Of a stretch of 64,000 nt of DNA, positions 23,601 to 35,068 are shown piece after piece (position 1 is the first letter of the stretch; the number at the start of each line of letters is the position of its first letter). The notes beneath the pieces are model-generated. The model was not told where the DNA came from. It worked only from the letters and a program-made list of their open reading frames with translations, and did not search any database. Origin of the DNA: Choanephora cucurbitarum (taxonomy: Eukaryota; Mucoromycota; Mucoromycetes; Mucorales; Choanephoraceae); the NCBI GenBank assembly GCA_025331435.1, contig JAIWNI010000019.1, forward strand, positions 310,001 through 374,000, given 5' to 3'. A program made the position numbers and the translations under genes.

Positions 23601-26600
23601 AGAACATTGACCTTGTACTTGATATGACTTTGTTCAATGCCACCAATGAAATACCCAATCAGTATCTATTACAAGTGTTGCAATTGTTGCCAGTTGATCC
23701 TAGTGACATCATTTCCAGCATTATTGTCTATAATCCAAACACCTATCTTCGTAAATATGTCAAGAAGCTGCCTCGTGCCATACCACACAAGATGACAAAG
23801 CGTACTGCCTTTGCCGTCACCCTTGCAGAGCTATATGAATACATCAATCCTAGCGAAGTGCGCTTACCGAAATCGACTAGTAAGTATCAGCAGAGAATGT
23901 GAAAAGTTGTTGCAAGACTCACCCTGTTGTTTATAAATAGCTTCCTTGGATACCGAGCAATGTCATGTGTTCCATCCTGTCAACAAACTTACTCAATATA
24001 AGGTCAACGTGCCCATTACCATCAAGGTGAGCACAGAGTATGTGCAGGTCATGACTGTTCGTAAGCAAGAATTCCTTTATGGTGTCACAACTGTCATCAA
24101 CGATGTGTTCTTGATCACTGACCTGGAAGACATTGTGCTTATCAACAATAATCGCAACCAAGAAAATGCAAACGAATTTTCCTTTAAATACAACAAGGGC
24201 AAAACACAACATGTTTTCTCTTCTATGAAGCGTGAAGCGATTGTCAATGTAAGTAAAAAAAAAATCTTTATAAAGAGCTGTTCTAACTTTATCTTTACAT
24301 TTCTTTCTATAACATAGACAATTCGTCACAACAAAAGAAGATTGGAAACAGCTAAACCAAACAGCATGTCTGAGAGAGTCATTCGTCCAAATGATGTGCC
24401 TGGTAGACTTCTCAACATGGCCTTGTTGAATATTGGTAGTGATGATCCAAACCTTCGTCTTGCTGCCTATAACCTGCTCTATGCCCTAAGTATCACTTTC
24501 CGTTTTGACGTGGGCAATCAACTTTTAGATGCACGCGATCTCTGTCTTCCTGCCAACAGTACAGCATTTGTTGTCAACATCAGTGAAAAGATTGCTCAAA
24601 ATCAACAGAATCTGACTCTTGAATTCCTTAGTGAATGCTTTATTGGCTTCCAAAAATCAAGTGAATCTCTTCGTTATCTGTGCTTGGATTACATGACGCC
24701 ATGGCTACCTAATCTATCAAGATTCTGTCATAATGCCAGCATTGAAAATGACCGTGATACCATCAAGACAAAGGAAGTCATTCGTAGTCTGATTGATTTG
24801 ACAGTTGCTCGTACAGATGTAAGAAAGAAGAGTGTTTCATGGAGAAAGATGTACTCATTGTTGTTTAATTAGATGTATAAACTGGTTCAAGCTAAAGTTT
24901 GGAAAACCATTGGACATATTGACGAGACACTCAATTTGGTACTTGATGTATTCATCCAATTCTCCATTGAGCATGGTGTCGGATCCATTCAGGCTGAAGC
25001 CATGGCAGATACTTTTGTGACCCTATCTAACATTGCTGTTAGAGGAAAGATCGTCTCTAGACTTCGCAAAGTGTTGCAAAAGACATCTTTTAAACCAACT
25101 CGATCATTGACAGATCACTGGACCTGGAGCGAGATTGCAGTGCTCATTCGTTTTGTTCTCATGCTCTCTTTCAATAACCGTGGTCCTGTCAAGAGCTATA
25201 TTCCCGAAATCTTTCACATTGTGTCGCTTGTGATAGGTGTAGGCCCTACTATCATTCGTTCATCTGTCCATGGCCTTGTCATCAATGTGATTCAATCTCT
25301 CTGTACAAACATGCCTATTCAGGAAGCCAATGTCAAGAAACTTCAACTGCTTTTGAACGAAATGTCTGATACTAAATACAGACTTCTCTTTGGTCTCTAT
25401 AAGCCTCAAACAAGTGCCTTTTCTATCTCTTCTGATACACTGACTGATGCAGCTGAGCCTGTTCCTCTTATGGCTCTTGAAACCATTGTCAACAATCTAC
25501 TGGAAGTCATCAACTACAGCGCTCCTTCTCCAGGTACGTATTGAGCTACATGCCTATTACTGTTGATTTACTGAACTTTTTTCTTAATTAGACATGGCCA
25601 ATGCATGGAGAGCACGATGGATGAGCTTGGTTGCTAGTACAGCATTCCAATTCAACCCAGCCATTCAACCTCAAGCCTTTGTGGTATTAGGGTGCCTTGG
25701 TCGAGAAGAAGTCGATGACGATTTGCTCTATCAAATCCTGGTTGCCCTTCGAGGCGCCTTGGCCATCTTTAACGAATCAGATCCCAACCTTGTTCTGAGT
25801 ATCATGATGTGTCTCAAGAATACAGTCGAAAGTTTACCTTCTGACTCTCGATACCTCTTGCCTATGTTCTGGGTCGCCATTGCCTTGGTCGAGATCAACA
25901 ATGGTCCTACCTTCTCCATGGCCGTTGAACTGTTACTGGCTATCCTAAGAGCACTGGATGTAGATGAGTACTTTGCTGGTGATCGTATGGTCGATGTCCT
26001 GTTGACAGCACGTGAGCCTATGGCAGAGGTAGCCAACAAGCTGGATCAACTCTGTGGTGTCAATTTCCAGACACACTTTTCTTTTGCCATCGCCAGCATC
26101 TTCCTCAAGGGCTTGCGATACAACAATGCAAAGGAATCCATTTTCCAAGGCCTGACTACCTTTTTGGATATCGAATGCAAGCATTCAGATGGTAATGATC
26201 ATGTCGGCTCACGCAACCTAGGTTATCTAGCTGGTCTTTTGCCTTTAGCCATCAAGACAGAAACGTTGACTGAAGTGTTGCGTTTGGCAGGCCTGTTAGA
26301 GCCTGAGCTTGATTTGAATATGGATGATGAAGAAGATATCCATGCAACCAAGATGAACTATGATGGTATTTTCAGTCGGTTGGACGTGTCAGACGAAACA
26401 ACGGCTCTTTTGCTTGTTTCCATGTTGGCCACTCAACTTCAGGTTGTTGAGAATACACAAGAAAGATTGTTTTTGTACAGTATACTTGCTGAAGCAGCTA
26501 GCTCTGTTCCAGATGTATTTATTGTTGTGTAAGTCTAGGTGTATGTCATTAGAGAATGAATTAGCATAGCTCATATATGAATCTTTGTAGATATGATGCT

Positions 26601-26858
26601 CTTTTACCGAAAATGAATCAAATTGTGTTGAGCAGTACAAGTCAGCCTATCATAGAAGCAGTGAAGACAATTCTGTTGATTGCCTGTTCTGATCCTTCAT
26701 TCAGTGACAGTGCCAGAAAATCGAAGCCTAGTCAAAAGACATTGCTTGAGCGTGTTGGATTCACTTCTTTGGCGGATCCTTCTTTTGGTGCTACCTCTAT
26801 CAATGTATTGCAAAATGCAAAACTTGCTAGTGAAGTGATTGAATTGATTATTGCATAG
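17631..26858 (+). CDS. NF1: Neurofibromin-type Ras GTPase-activating protein
   Basis: Stimulates GTP hydrolysis by Ras, and so should damp Ras/cAMP signalling. Exons: 17631-17684, 17742-17803, (micro-exon?), 17949-18028, 18093-18711, 18764-19731, 19796-20110, 20169-21368, 21424-21654, 21708-21776, 21848-22090, 22166-22327 or 22352, 22390-23519, 23579-23879, 23941-24248, 24318-24818, 24873-25533, 25592-26528, 26591-26858; about 2,710 aa, close to animal NF1. The RasGAP domain is roughly residues 1250-1560, with arginine finger in LLRRTS and motif FLRFFCPAIVSPE. A Sec14-like lipid-binding and PH-like region follows (VFYFIARNVTADSIDLELL onward), then HEAT-like C-terminal sequence. The N-terminus MSPDTKLIASLVNRILVRLP aligns with the start of animal NF1, which fixes the ATG. 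Two junctions are problematic (17804-17948 and 22328-22389; see findings). Convergent with AAAP paralogue 4. Confidence 0.93.
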
Positions 26859-27470
26859 ATTGCCTTATATTTATTATTATTCTCATCACTCTTTTTTTAT
26901 TTCAATGTTTATATTACACACACACTATATTATATGTATAGACATATTATCACCCATTATATCATAGAACACTATTGACTCTGTATCTTTTGGTTTTTTT
27001 TTAATGCTATTTAATATTTAACTATCATAAGCCATTATAATAAACTTTTTTTTTTCCTATCCGAAAGATGATAAGATGATGACTCATTAACAAATAGCTT
27101 GATCTTTGTATTCGACGGGATTCCTGTTTGATCTAATGGTATTTGAGATGGTCTTGATTTGGAAGAATGGCTCATTTCTCTAAACTAGAATTCCAACTTA
27201 ACATGAAAATCAAGATATGTGTTTAAAGATTAATTGTGATAATCGTTTAATTTTTTTTGTTTTAACTTTTAAAATGATACATGTTTCTATAAAAGGAATG
27301 AAAGAAAAAGAAGTGGGTTGGTATTTACAGAGAAAAAAAAGAGAGATAGAAGGGGAGTGAATAAAGAGAAGAAGTTTGCTTTTACATATGTATAAATTAG
27401 TTTAAAAGCAATTGTTTAAAAAAAGAGGTATCAAAATAAGATTAAGAATAATTAAAAAAAAAGATAGAGT
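26859..27470. other. Convergent 3' flanks, NF1 and AAAP paralogue 4
   Basis: 611 bp of very AT-rich sequence between two converging stop codons, with several long T and A runs that could serve as polyadenylation and termination regions for both genes. No gene seen. Confidence 0.5.
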
Positions 27471-28856
27471 CTAAGCTCTAAAGTCTCTAATGAGAGCCTT
27501 GATGGCATCAATGGAACCAAAGATACAGCCTACAATACCCAAGAAGAGAGTAAAGGCACAGAAGAGAAGTTCATACCAGGGCTTGTTACGAACACCAGTC
27601 AACTTGAGGTAACAGGTGACAGGCAAGAGGAAGACAAGACCACAGTTGGCAAGGGCACCAATCAAACTCATAAAGTCATCAAAGTAAGGAACAAAGATGG
27701 CCAAGACAACCAAGATAGCCATGGCAGCAGTACGGACAATACAACGAATGATCCAGGCACCAATCTTACCATGCTTGTCATCACTCAACTTGATCCAGTC
27801 TTCAAATTCCAAAGAGAAAGAGATGATATAGATAGGAATGGCCAAGATGACATGGACAGTCATGACAATGACAGCCACCATTCTGGCAGTTTCGTTGTTG
27901 AGGGAATCATAGACAGGGGAAAGAGTAGTACGACCATAAGACCAGTAACCGGGAATGGCAGTCAAGAGATAGAGAGCAGTACAGGTACTCAAACCAGCCA
28001 TGACAGCCCATTTCCATTGGTGAGGCTTCTTTAAGGCATGTTCAGCATGAGGGTAGGTGTTGATACCACCATAAGAGAAGGCAATGGTAGCAAGGGCAGA
28101 AGGGAAACCAGTCCAGATGACGCCATCAGTCATGATTGTACCAGCAGGCAGACTGTTATGGTCGATTGGTCCTTGAACCACAACCACAAAGACGGCAATC
28201 ACAGTACTGAGGACAGCAATGATAGAGATGACAGTGAATTCCTTCAGGGTTTTGGCAACCAAACCGGGAATCAACAAGACAGCACCGATAATACAGTTCC
28301 AGGTCTTGAGGTCAAGAGCACCACTGGTATAACGAAGAAGGTAGTTCAGGTTGCTACTGGCCAAGACCATGTAGAGGGCAGGACAACCAAACAAATTAAG
28401 AAGGTGAAGTACACTAGCAATGATGTAACCAGGGTAACCAAAGGCAGCCATACCGACTGATTTGTAGTTATGGAGACGATGACCGGGCTTGTAGTATAGA
28501 CAACGAATGATGATGATACCACTGTAGACAGACATAAAATAAGCCAAGAACATGATCAAGATACCGAGCCAACCACCTAGTGAAGTACAAGAATGAATAT
28601 CAACGCATGTCTATGACAAAAGTTTCTTCTTACCTAAAGCAAAGGCCTTGGGAAGACCCAAGGTACCTGTGCCTGCAACAACACAGACTACACTGAAATA
28701 AGCAGTCATGACAGAACCATTGCCATGACCGAATTCATTGGTGATTGATTGTTCATCTTCAATGGCATTATCAATCGCTGTTTCTTCAATCTTGAAGGTT
28801 TGACTGAAGCTGTTTCTAGGGGAAACAGAAATCTTTTCGGATTCTTGAAAGACCAT
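27471..28856 (-). CDS. AAAP-family amino-acid transporter, paralogue 4
   Basis: AAAP/Aa_trans transporter of 442 aa from exons 28856-28634 and 28576-27471 (57-nt intron at the same G/GW position as in paralogues 1 and 3). The N-terminus is longer and acidic, rich in serine and glutamate, then VVAGTGTLGLPKAF opens the 11-helix domain. It is more divergent than the tandem copies (for example NLFGCPALYMVLASSNLNYL where they have FNAWILLG). Its codon use is strongly biased and its GC content visibly higher than in the copies, suggesting high expression. A TATATAAA lies at 28898-28891 on the minus strand, about 35 bp upstream of the ATG. Substrate unknown. Confidence 0.92.
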
Positions 28857-30528
28857 TTAAACAAATTAAGAGAAACAGTTGATGTTTTCTTTTATATAAA
28901 AAAAGGGGGGTAAAAGTTGAATGTTAAAAAAAAGAAGGGAAAAAACGGTTTAAGAGACTAGAGAAACAAAGAGGGGTTTTTATACTTGTTTAAGTAAAAA
29001 AAAAAAAAAAAATTTTTTTAGTAGACATCTCTATATTTCAAATCAGGGAAACTAACTGATAATAATATATTTAGTTCGCCGATTGGACCATTCACATATT
29101 GAATTCGGAACCACTTTGACTGGTTTACAAAGTGTTGGAACGAATCAAATCAAGCCTTTCTTTATTCCAACTTTCTTTTTACTTTAATTCTCTAACTGAC
29201 AGGTTAAATAGATGGTATAAAAGTAAAAGAAAGAAAGAATAGGAGAGGGAATAAAGTTAAGTAAATTCCCACAGTAAAAGACGATAAGGTTCAACGTTTA
29301 TGAGATCTTTAGTGTAACCATAGAAACGAGATCACAATAGATTTAATACAAGTTGTGCTGGTAAAATGACCCCTCGTTCTGTTTCTTTTTTATTTCATGT
29401 CAAATAGAAAATGATGGAAGTTTCCTAAACTGGTAATTTCTTTATCTCTCTCTCTCTTTCTCTCTCTTTCATAACCACAAGTCAACAGAGTAGTACAGAA
29501 TCCATAGAGGGAGTAGTTCTTTATTATCTGTATTTTAAAACTTTATCCGTATATCACTTTGTAAATCAGCTCATAAAAAAAAATAAGGGTCAAGAAAGTA
29601 ACCAATTCACTATAAACAATTGAAAGGTACACTAAGGCATTGTGTCCAAAAGGAAGCAATTCAAGTGAAATAAAGGAATTGCCTTTATCCCTAAAAATAA
29701 GTAAAAAAGACGAAAGAAGAATGATCTATCCATTTGCCATCTAGAATACAGTGTATTCCCTTTTGGTTATACTAAGAGTTATCCATTTACTGATGTGTGG
29801 ATAAAAAAAAACGGGTATTCTCTGAGTTTCAAATCTATATGTTATCTTATCTTGACCAATAAAATAAAACTTTCTTTTTTTATCTTATCATTTTCGGGTA
29901 GAAGACCAATAAATAAAGATAGAAGAAGTAAAAAAAAAAATTTTTTTTTCTGAATATTTATAGTGTTGCCAAAATATATTTAGAACTTTTTTTTTTTAGT
30001 CACACCAAGATTATAAAAGAAATCAACATTTTAATCATTTATCACTCTTTTTTTCCCCCTTTTTCTCTCTCTCTTTCTCTTTTTTTTTCATCCCTCTTTC
30101 TTACAAGTGATAGACAAGCCCAAAAGAAATGGGATATGATGACGTAACACTTTGAAAGAGGAATACCTTACAAAAGAGTATTTGAATAGAGATGAATACA
30201 CGTCATCATGATAAAGATGTATATAGACAATATGATCAAACGATAAATAGCTTTTGATGATGACTTCATCCTCTTGGACCTTATTAGTGTCCTGCCCTCT
30301 CTTTTTTTTTTCTTTTTAGCACTAAAGTTAATTTGATGATTCCCATCATATGATTGGCGCTCTATTGTATTAAACTCTAAACCAAAACAAGTTTAAAGGA
30401 ACATCATCCCAAAAAGGGGATCGCCGTTGCTTTAAATGAATCGCATGATATGACATCATATTGATGAGAGTGGGCGTACCTTTTTTTTTATTACTATTTA
30501 CATGAAATTTACAAAATATGATAACAGT
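28857..30528. other. Promoter region of AAAP paralogue 4 and 3' flank of the C2H2 gene
   Basis: 1.67 kb without a gene. It contains long homopolymer runs (28997-29019, 29930-29950), a TC-rich simple repeat near 29441-29470, and several GATA-type TTATCT/GATAAG sites (about 29284, 29836-29846, 29880-29886) that could mediate nitrogen control of the transporter (inference). Confidence 0.45.
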
Positions 30529-31008
30529 TCAGAAGCACTGAAAACTGTTATGAAATCGATCTAATGCTTCAATAGCCTCAAATTCATCTTTTGTGAGATG
30601 ATCCAAGCTTAATTGAGGTGGATTACAGAGATCGGCTACTGAAAGACGACGACGGGGAGGTGGAGAGAGATCATCCTCTTCTTCTTCTGATGAAGATGAA
30701 GATGAGCATAAGGCAGGTGGACGATGTTTACTGTTACTTGAACGAGTCCTTCGCATACTCTTTTTGGCCTGATGGATCACTAGTTCTTGTTGTAGGTTAC
30801 GGTGTGTCTGTGTATGTTGCATCATGTTGTCAAATCGACTAAAGGCCTTGCTACAACCAGGTACAATGCATAAAAAGGGCTTTTCACCTGTATGCTTCCT
30901 TGCATGACGTGCAAGATGTTCACTTCGAGTAAATACCATATTACAATCACCATAACCAGTGCATTGAAATAACTTGGGTTTTGTGTTCTTTGTTCTTTTT
31001 GTATGCAT
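30529..31008 (-). CDS. Two-finger C2H2 zinc-finger transcription factor
   Basis: Single-exon protein of 159 aa from the ATG at 31008. An open frame extends 32 codons further upstream, but that part is translated homopolymer-rich leader, so the internal ATG is preferred. Finger 1: FQC, four residues, C, then [14 protein letters not shown]. Linker: TGEKPF. Finger 2: CIVPGC, then [14 protein letters not shown]. This paired-finger layout is typical of Mig1/Msn2-like and Rgm1/Usv1-like fungal stress and carbon regulators. After the fingers come a basic patch ([15 protein letters not shown]), a serine/acidic run ([12 protein letters not shown]), a proline/arginine stretch and an acidic C-terminus. 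Targets cannot be inferred. It lies 194 bp from the end of MAF1 on the same strand. Confidence 0.85.
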   Translation of the reverse strand: MHTKRTKNTKPKLFQCTGYGDCNMVFTRSEHLARHARKHTGEKPFLCIVPGCSKAFSRFDNMMQHTQTHRNLQQELVIHQAKKSMRRTRSSNSKHRPPALCSSSSSSEEEEDDLSPPPRRRLSVADLCNPPQLSLDHLTKDEFEAIEALDRFHNSFQCF

Positions 31009-31202
31009 TTTTTTTTTAGAGGAATAGAAAGAAAGTGAAAGATTTTTATTTTTTTTAAAAAAGGGGGGGATTTTTATATGAAAAAGAAAAACGCCATTAG
31101 ACAAATAAAGTAAAAACCATAAAAAAATTTAAATGTCATCATGATTTCTTAAAATGATGGGAAAAAAAAAAGAGTTTTAATCAGGTACCGAATTTCTATA
31201 AA

Positions 31203-32148
31203 TTACAAATCATCCATCACAAAATCATCGTGATAACGTCTATATATAAAAAGGGGAAATTGTTGTCAATCATTAGGTGATTTATATGGATCATCCTTAC
31301 CTTGAATCATCAGTAACAATCTCTTCTTCCATTTCTTCAGCTGTAGGGGCATTCATACTAGAATAGATTTAGTTTCCATTCAGTCATAGAACATAACACA
31401 TACCTTTCACTCTTACAACTAAAGAAGATCATTCGCTTCAGTTTTCGATTAAAGAAAAAGTAGTTCATGGACCACCTTGGATTGTTGTCAATCATACATT
31501 ACAGTTTTCTTTAAAGTTGTCTTACTTACAGATAACCTTCTTCTTCATTCATTGGATCATCATCTACATCTGGATTATAGCTATAGACATCACACTCTTC
31601 TAACTGTACAATATCATCCAATACATCCCATAGTCTAATCTTATAAGTGATCCTCTCTAATTACATATAGATATATTTACCTGTATCGATTGACAATAGC
31701 ATCATTACCCAGATTAAATAAGGTAGTATTGACTGAATTCATCACTAGTTCAACAGAGGGTAATTTCAGAAATTGATCTGGTCTAACATCTTCAAAATCA
31801 TGTTCAGGAAAGGCTGCATTCAGAGTGGCCAAAAGATAGAAGAAAGTCTTGCGTGGTGCTGCCTCTGTTAGGCGTCCAAAGGGTGAGACAATATGAAGCT
31901 CATCAGGTGAGATGGAGCCAGGCACTAACAGGTCTGTATTGTATCGACTCTCTAATGTCTTGAATAGCTTTTTATCTGTACCCGCAGATTTACCTTTTTG
32001 AGAATAGAGTGTTAGCCAAAGTTATCTATAATATAACTTGTCTTTTACATGAATAGGCTTCTACCCTTCCAGTCAAGACACATTCTGATGTCTCCCATAC
32101 AAAGGCAGTATTAATTAAATCAAGTGAATCTACTTCAAGAAACTTCAT
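31203..32148 (-). CDS. MAF1: MAF1, repressor of RNA polymerase III
   Basis: Nutrient- and stress-responsive repressor that binds RNA polymerase III; it is inactivated by TORC1/PKA phosphorylation in studied fungi. Exons 32148-32049, 31993-31681, 31634-31530, 31475-31404, 31357-31301 and 31239-31203 join with matching phases into 227 aa. The start MKFLEVDSLDLINTAF is the family's A-box region. The B/C boxes are seen as LVPGSISPDELHIVSPFGRL, RKTFFYLLATLNAAFPEHDF and VNRYRLWDVLDDIV, then NYFFFNRKLKRMIFFSCKS. An acidic tail (AEEMEEEIVTDD) ends the protein. The linker between the A and B boxes is much shorter than in yeast Maf1, giving a compact form. A GT microsatellite sits in the upstream flank. 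Confidence 0.95.
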
Positions 32149-32618
32149 TACGTGCGTGTGTTATATATGTATATATCTAATAGTAAAAAGAAAGAAAAAA
32201 AAAAGAAAAGAAAAAAGAAAGTATGCGTATGTGTGTGTGTGTGTGTGTATGGATGCATAGACTCATGATATCATTGGTGGAGAGAAATTGTATCACTTGA
32301 TCATGCCATTCAATCTCAGCATCTGACTTTTATCTGCCAATCAGAAAGAAGGTCTGTGCATGTTCAACTTCATCATTGGATCATTTTTAGAAATTGGAAA
32401 AAGTACATCATCTCTATTCTAGATTGCATAAAGCATGACTACCTGTATAATTCCATATTTAGTAGCTGTCTTTCCCCCTTCTTTTTCAAGTAAAGATAGT
32501 CTATTTCAACCAATCAACCCTTATGTCAAGGACACTTTCGTTTGATATCATTTATAGCAATTTATTCTCAACAAGTCTATCATTCTCTCTGGAGAAAAAA
32601 GATGGTGTCTATTCTCCT
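32149..32618. other. MAF1 promoter and 3' flank of the next gene
   Basis: 470 bp. Contains an A/G-rich run (32188-32221) followed by a GT microsatellite (32230-32248). No gene seen. Confidence 0.5.
32230..32248. repeat. (GT)n microsatellite
   Basis: About nine GT units with flanking GTAT/GCGTAT variants, roughly 80-100 bp upstream of the MAF1 start codon. Confidence 0.8.
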
Positions 32619-33481
32619 TTAGGTATGCTTTATAGCACAAGAAGGTAAAGGTGAAGTATTTGGTGAAGCTATTCTGTTGATAAAGGTATGCTTAAGACTC
32701 AAGGCATCTCTGACTTCACGAGGAATCACAACCACCACTTGCTGCATAGGAGACGCCAATCTCTCTATCAGAATAGTCGGTTGCTTCATCTTGCTTAACC
32801 ACTTCTTTTCCTCTGCTCTGCTTCTCTTTCTCGTCTTCTTGATCTGTGTTTCCTTTTTGGGTGGTGTCATGGGCCTGTATCGAGAGATCTGTTCGAAATG
32901 AGCAGAGGCTCGTTTGGCCATTGAGGGAGGAAGTGGTGCTTGTTGTGGTTGAGGTTGTGGCTGTGGTGATCCAGTGAGATCTATCTGAATACGATTGGTT
33001 GATGGTTGTGCATCAGGAACTGTATCGGTTACCATAAAGCCTATTAAACTTGTAGTTGAGCCTTTGATTAGTATCGACACAAGTGCTCTTTACCTTTTTT
33101 GGCATTCGGACCTTGAATCACGCGTACCTGTGGATACGGGTTCACGACAGGTACTGGTGTAGGTGACGATGAAGAGAGAGGTATTTCTGGCTTCGATCTA
33201 ATACCAATCAACGATCGAGAACAGTCTTTTGCTTCTCGTGGCCAAAGGTTGATAGTCAGTTCCATCAGTCTTCTGATGTCAGGATCATTGTTCATCTGTT
33301 GAAGCCATTGAGGACCATGGAGTGGATGATGTTCCAGATTACTTAGGTATTGAGGAAATGTACTGCATCGAGCACGGAATTTGATATAACGTATCATTTT
33401 CGTCTTTGTGATCGGGAAAGGATCATCGGCATAGGTAGATGCAAATTTTTCATACGCTTTACATTCTGCTGACATGGACAT
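32619..33481 (-). CDS. Hypothetical protein with recombinase-like N-terminal helical domain
   Basis: Exons 33481-33094 and 33040-32619 (53-nt intron, phase 1) give 269 aa. Residues about 5-80 (YEKFAS, then PFPITKTKMIRYIKFRA, a YLSNLEHH segment and DPDIRRLMEL) resemble the SAM-like core-binding domain at the N-terminus of tyrosine recombinases/Crypton-type proteins, but no catalytic domain follows. The middle is proline/serine-rich and includes IQIDLTGSP, which fits a SUMO-interacting motif. A basic nuclear-localisation-like stretch (KKTRKRSRAEEKKW) precedes a C-terminal segment VVVVIPREVRDAL. Probably nuclear; function unknown. It may be a domesticated recombinase fragment (inference). It sits 142 bp past the end of the upstream coiled-coil gene. 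Confidence 0.6.
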
Positions 33482-33623
33482 ATTGAGTTGTTGTTAAAAA
33501 AAAAAAAAAAAGGGAAATTGCAACCAAAAAAAAAAATTATTATCTATCGATATTTACAATGTATCATGCATCATCAAACTATCGTTAAGAGAGATTTTCC
33601 TTTTGAAATAGAGGATGCTTTTA

Positions 33624-35006
33624 TTAGAGTAACAGGCGTACAATACTATCTGTTTCTGTATGCTCTATCATCACCAATTGATGACCCACTAGCTTATGGA
33701 TGGATCGAGAGGCTTCCTTTGGATCATATCCATGTTCCATAGCAAATGACTCAATAAAGCGTGTTAAATCAGTCAAGGGTATATCACCATCATCCATCAA
33801 TTTCAACAGAATACGTGCTTTCACCTGTTGTTCTTGAGTATACTGAATGGCAGTGGGATTTGACTGAGGAAAGAGACGATGATAGAGGGGATTGAGTTCT
33901 TGAGGGGCCTGGTTGCCCTCCACTACACACATTAACCATGGACGATAGACATGACTAGATAGAACAATGAGTAAATGGCGCTTATCATTGCTTAGAATTT
34001 ACCTTAAATGAAAAGTAGAGGGTGTGGTTGGTTTCCGTTGTAGATGAACCAAGGTCTGCAGAAGATCTGAAGCATCCAATGGATCACCTTCACTGGCCTT
34101 CAAACTCGCAAGTGCCTGCTGTTGTAATCTTTCTAGGGCACTCACACCATTAGCCTCCAGTGTCTCCAGTATCTTCTTTTTCTCCTTAATGTCTCGTCTT
34201 AACTGAGCCAATTCAAAGTCTCTTTCTGTGTGTCGCATATGCTCTTGTTGTAATGCCTTTAATTTCTGATGAATCGTCTGATGCTCTACTTTACTCTTCC
34301 TCAAATCAGCCAAACGACGACGTCGGCGTACAAGTTCTTCTTCCAGTTGTTGATTGCGTTGTCTAAAATGCTCTATTTCATGGTCTATTGATTCCTTTTG
34401 TTCAGCGGGTGATTTGGTAGGCGATTCATTGGCTAACATGGTCTGTTGATTCTTAAAAGAAGGGAGAATGAGGAATAAGGTTATGGATAGATACATTCAT
34501 TGTCTTACTTGATGCCATTGTTCTGTTAGCTCTTGAAGACGTGATTGTGTGGTGACATATCTTTCCATATGCTGATCCACCAGTCGACATAGTGCTGTAT
34601 CACCACTGTCTTGAGATAAGTATACATGATGGGTAGATCTAAACTGTTCATTACCTCATTTCACTCATCTCTTTCAAGAGGTAAAGACGTCGTTCTATAT
34701 CAGCAGCATCTGTTGTCACTGCATTGTCTGAATTCAACTCTTGTTCAAATCTTTACAACACATAAACATCTCTCTTATAAAAATGGGGAATTTTCCATGA
34801 CTTTACCTACGAGCAATAGTTTGATCACTAGCACAGAGTGCTTTCAAATTATATTCATCAGGTCTGGCATCACGTAACAATCGACGCTTTTTCACTTCTC
34901 TCAAATCATGTTCCACTGCTTTATTTTCAGACTTTATAAACTTGACAGAAGAAGCTCTTTTTGACCAATAGACTAGGTTTTCAAGTTCAGTGTTAAAAGA
35001 AGACAT
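33624..35006 (-). CDS. Coiled-coil protein of unknown function
   Basis: Exons 35006-34807, 34750-34655, 34605-34509, 34451-34003 and 33954-33624 join with matching phases into 390 aa; introns are 48-56 nt. Charged heptad-like sequence runs through most of residues 80-240, for example DHEIEHFRQRNQQLEEELV and RDFELAQLRRDIKEKKKIL. The C-terminal 100 residues (LKLMDDGDIPLTDLTRFIES through SRSIHKLVGHQLVMIEH) look like a compact helical, possibly winged-helix, fold. No family is recognised; a kinetochore, spindle or chromatin-complex subunit would be compatible but is a guess. The ATG lies only 62 bp beyond the BRE1 stop codon, on the same strand, so the two genes are very tightly packed. Confidence 0.7.
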
Positions 35007-35068
35007 ATCCAAAAAAAAAAGAGAGAAAAGAGTCACTTGGTTCTCTAAAGGAGAGTTCAACTTTTTTT

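Noticed and set aside
23946..24329. Opposing 123- and 132-codon frames
   Set aside because: The plus frame is an exon of neurofibromin; the minus frame is its shadow.
31009..31104. N-terminal extension of the C2H2 factor
   Set aside because: The 32 extra codons translate A/T-rich leader sequence and lack similarity to any factor; the internal ATG is more likely.
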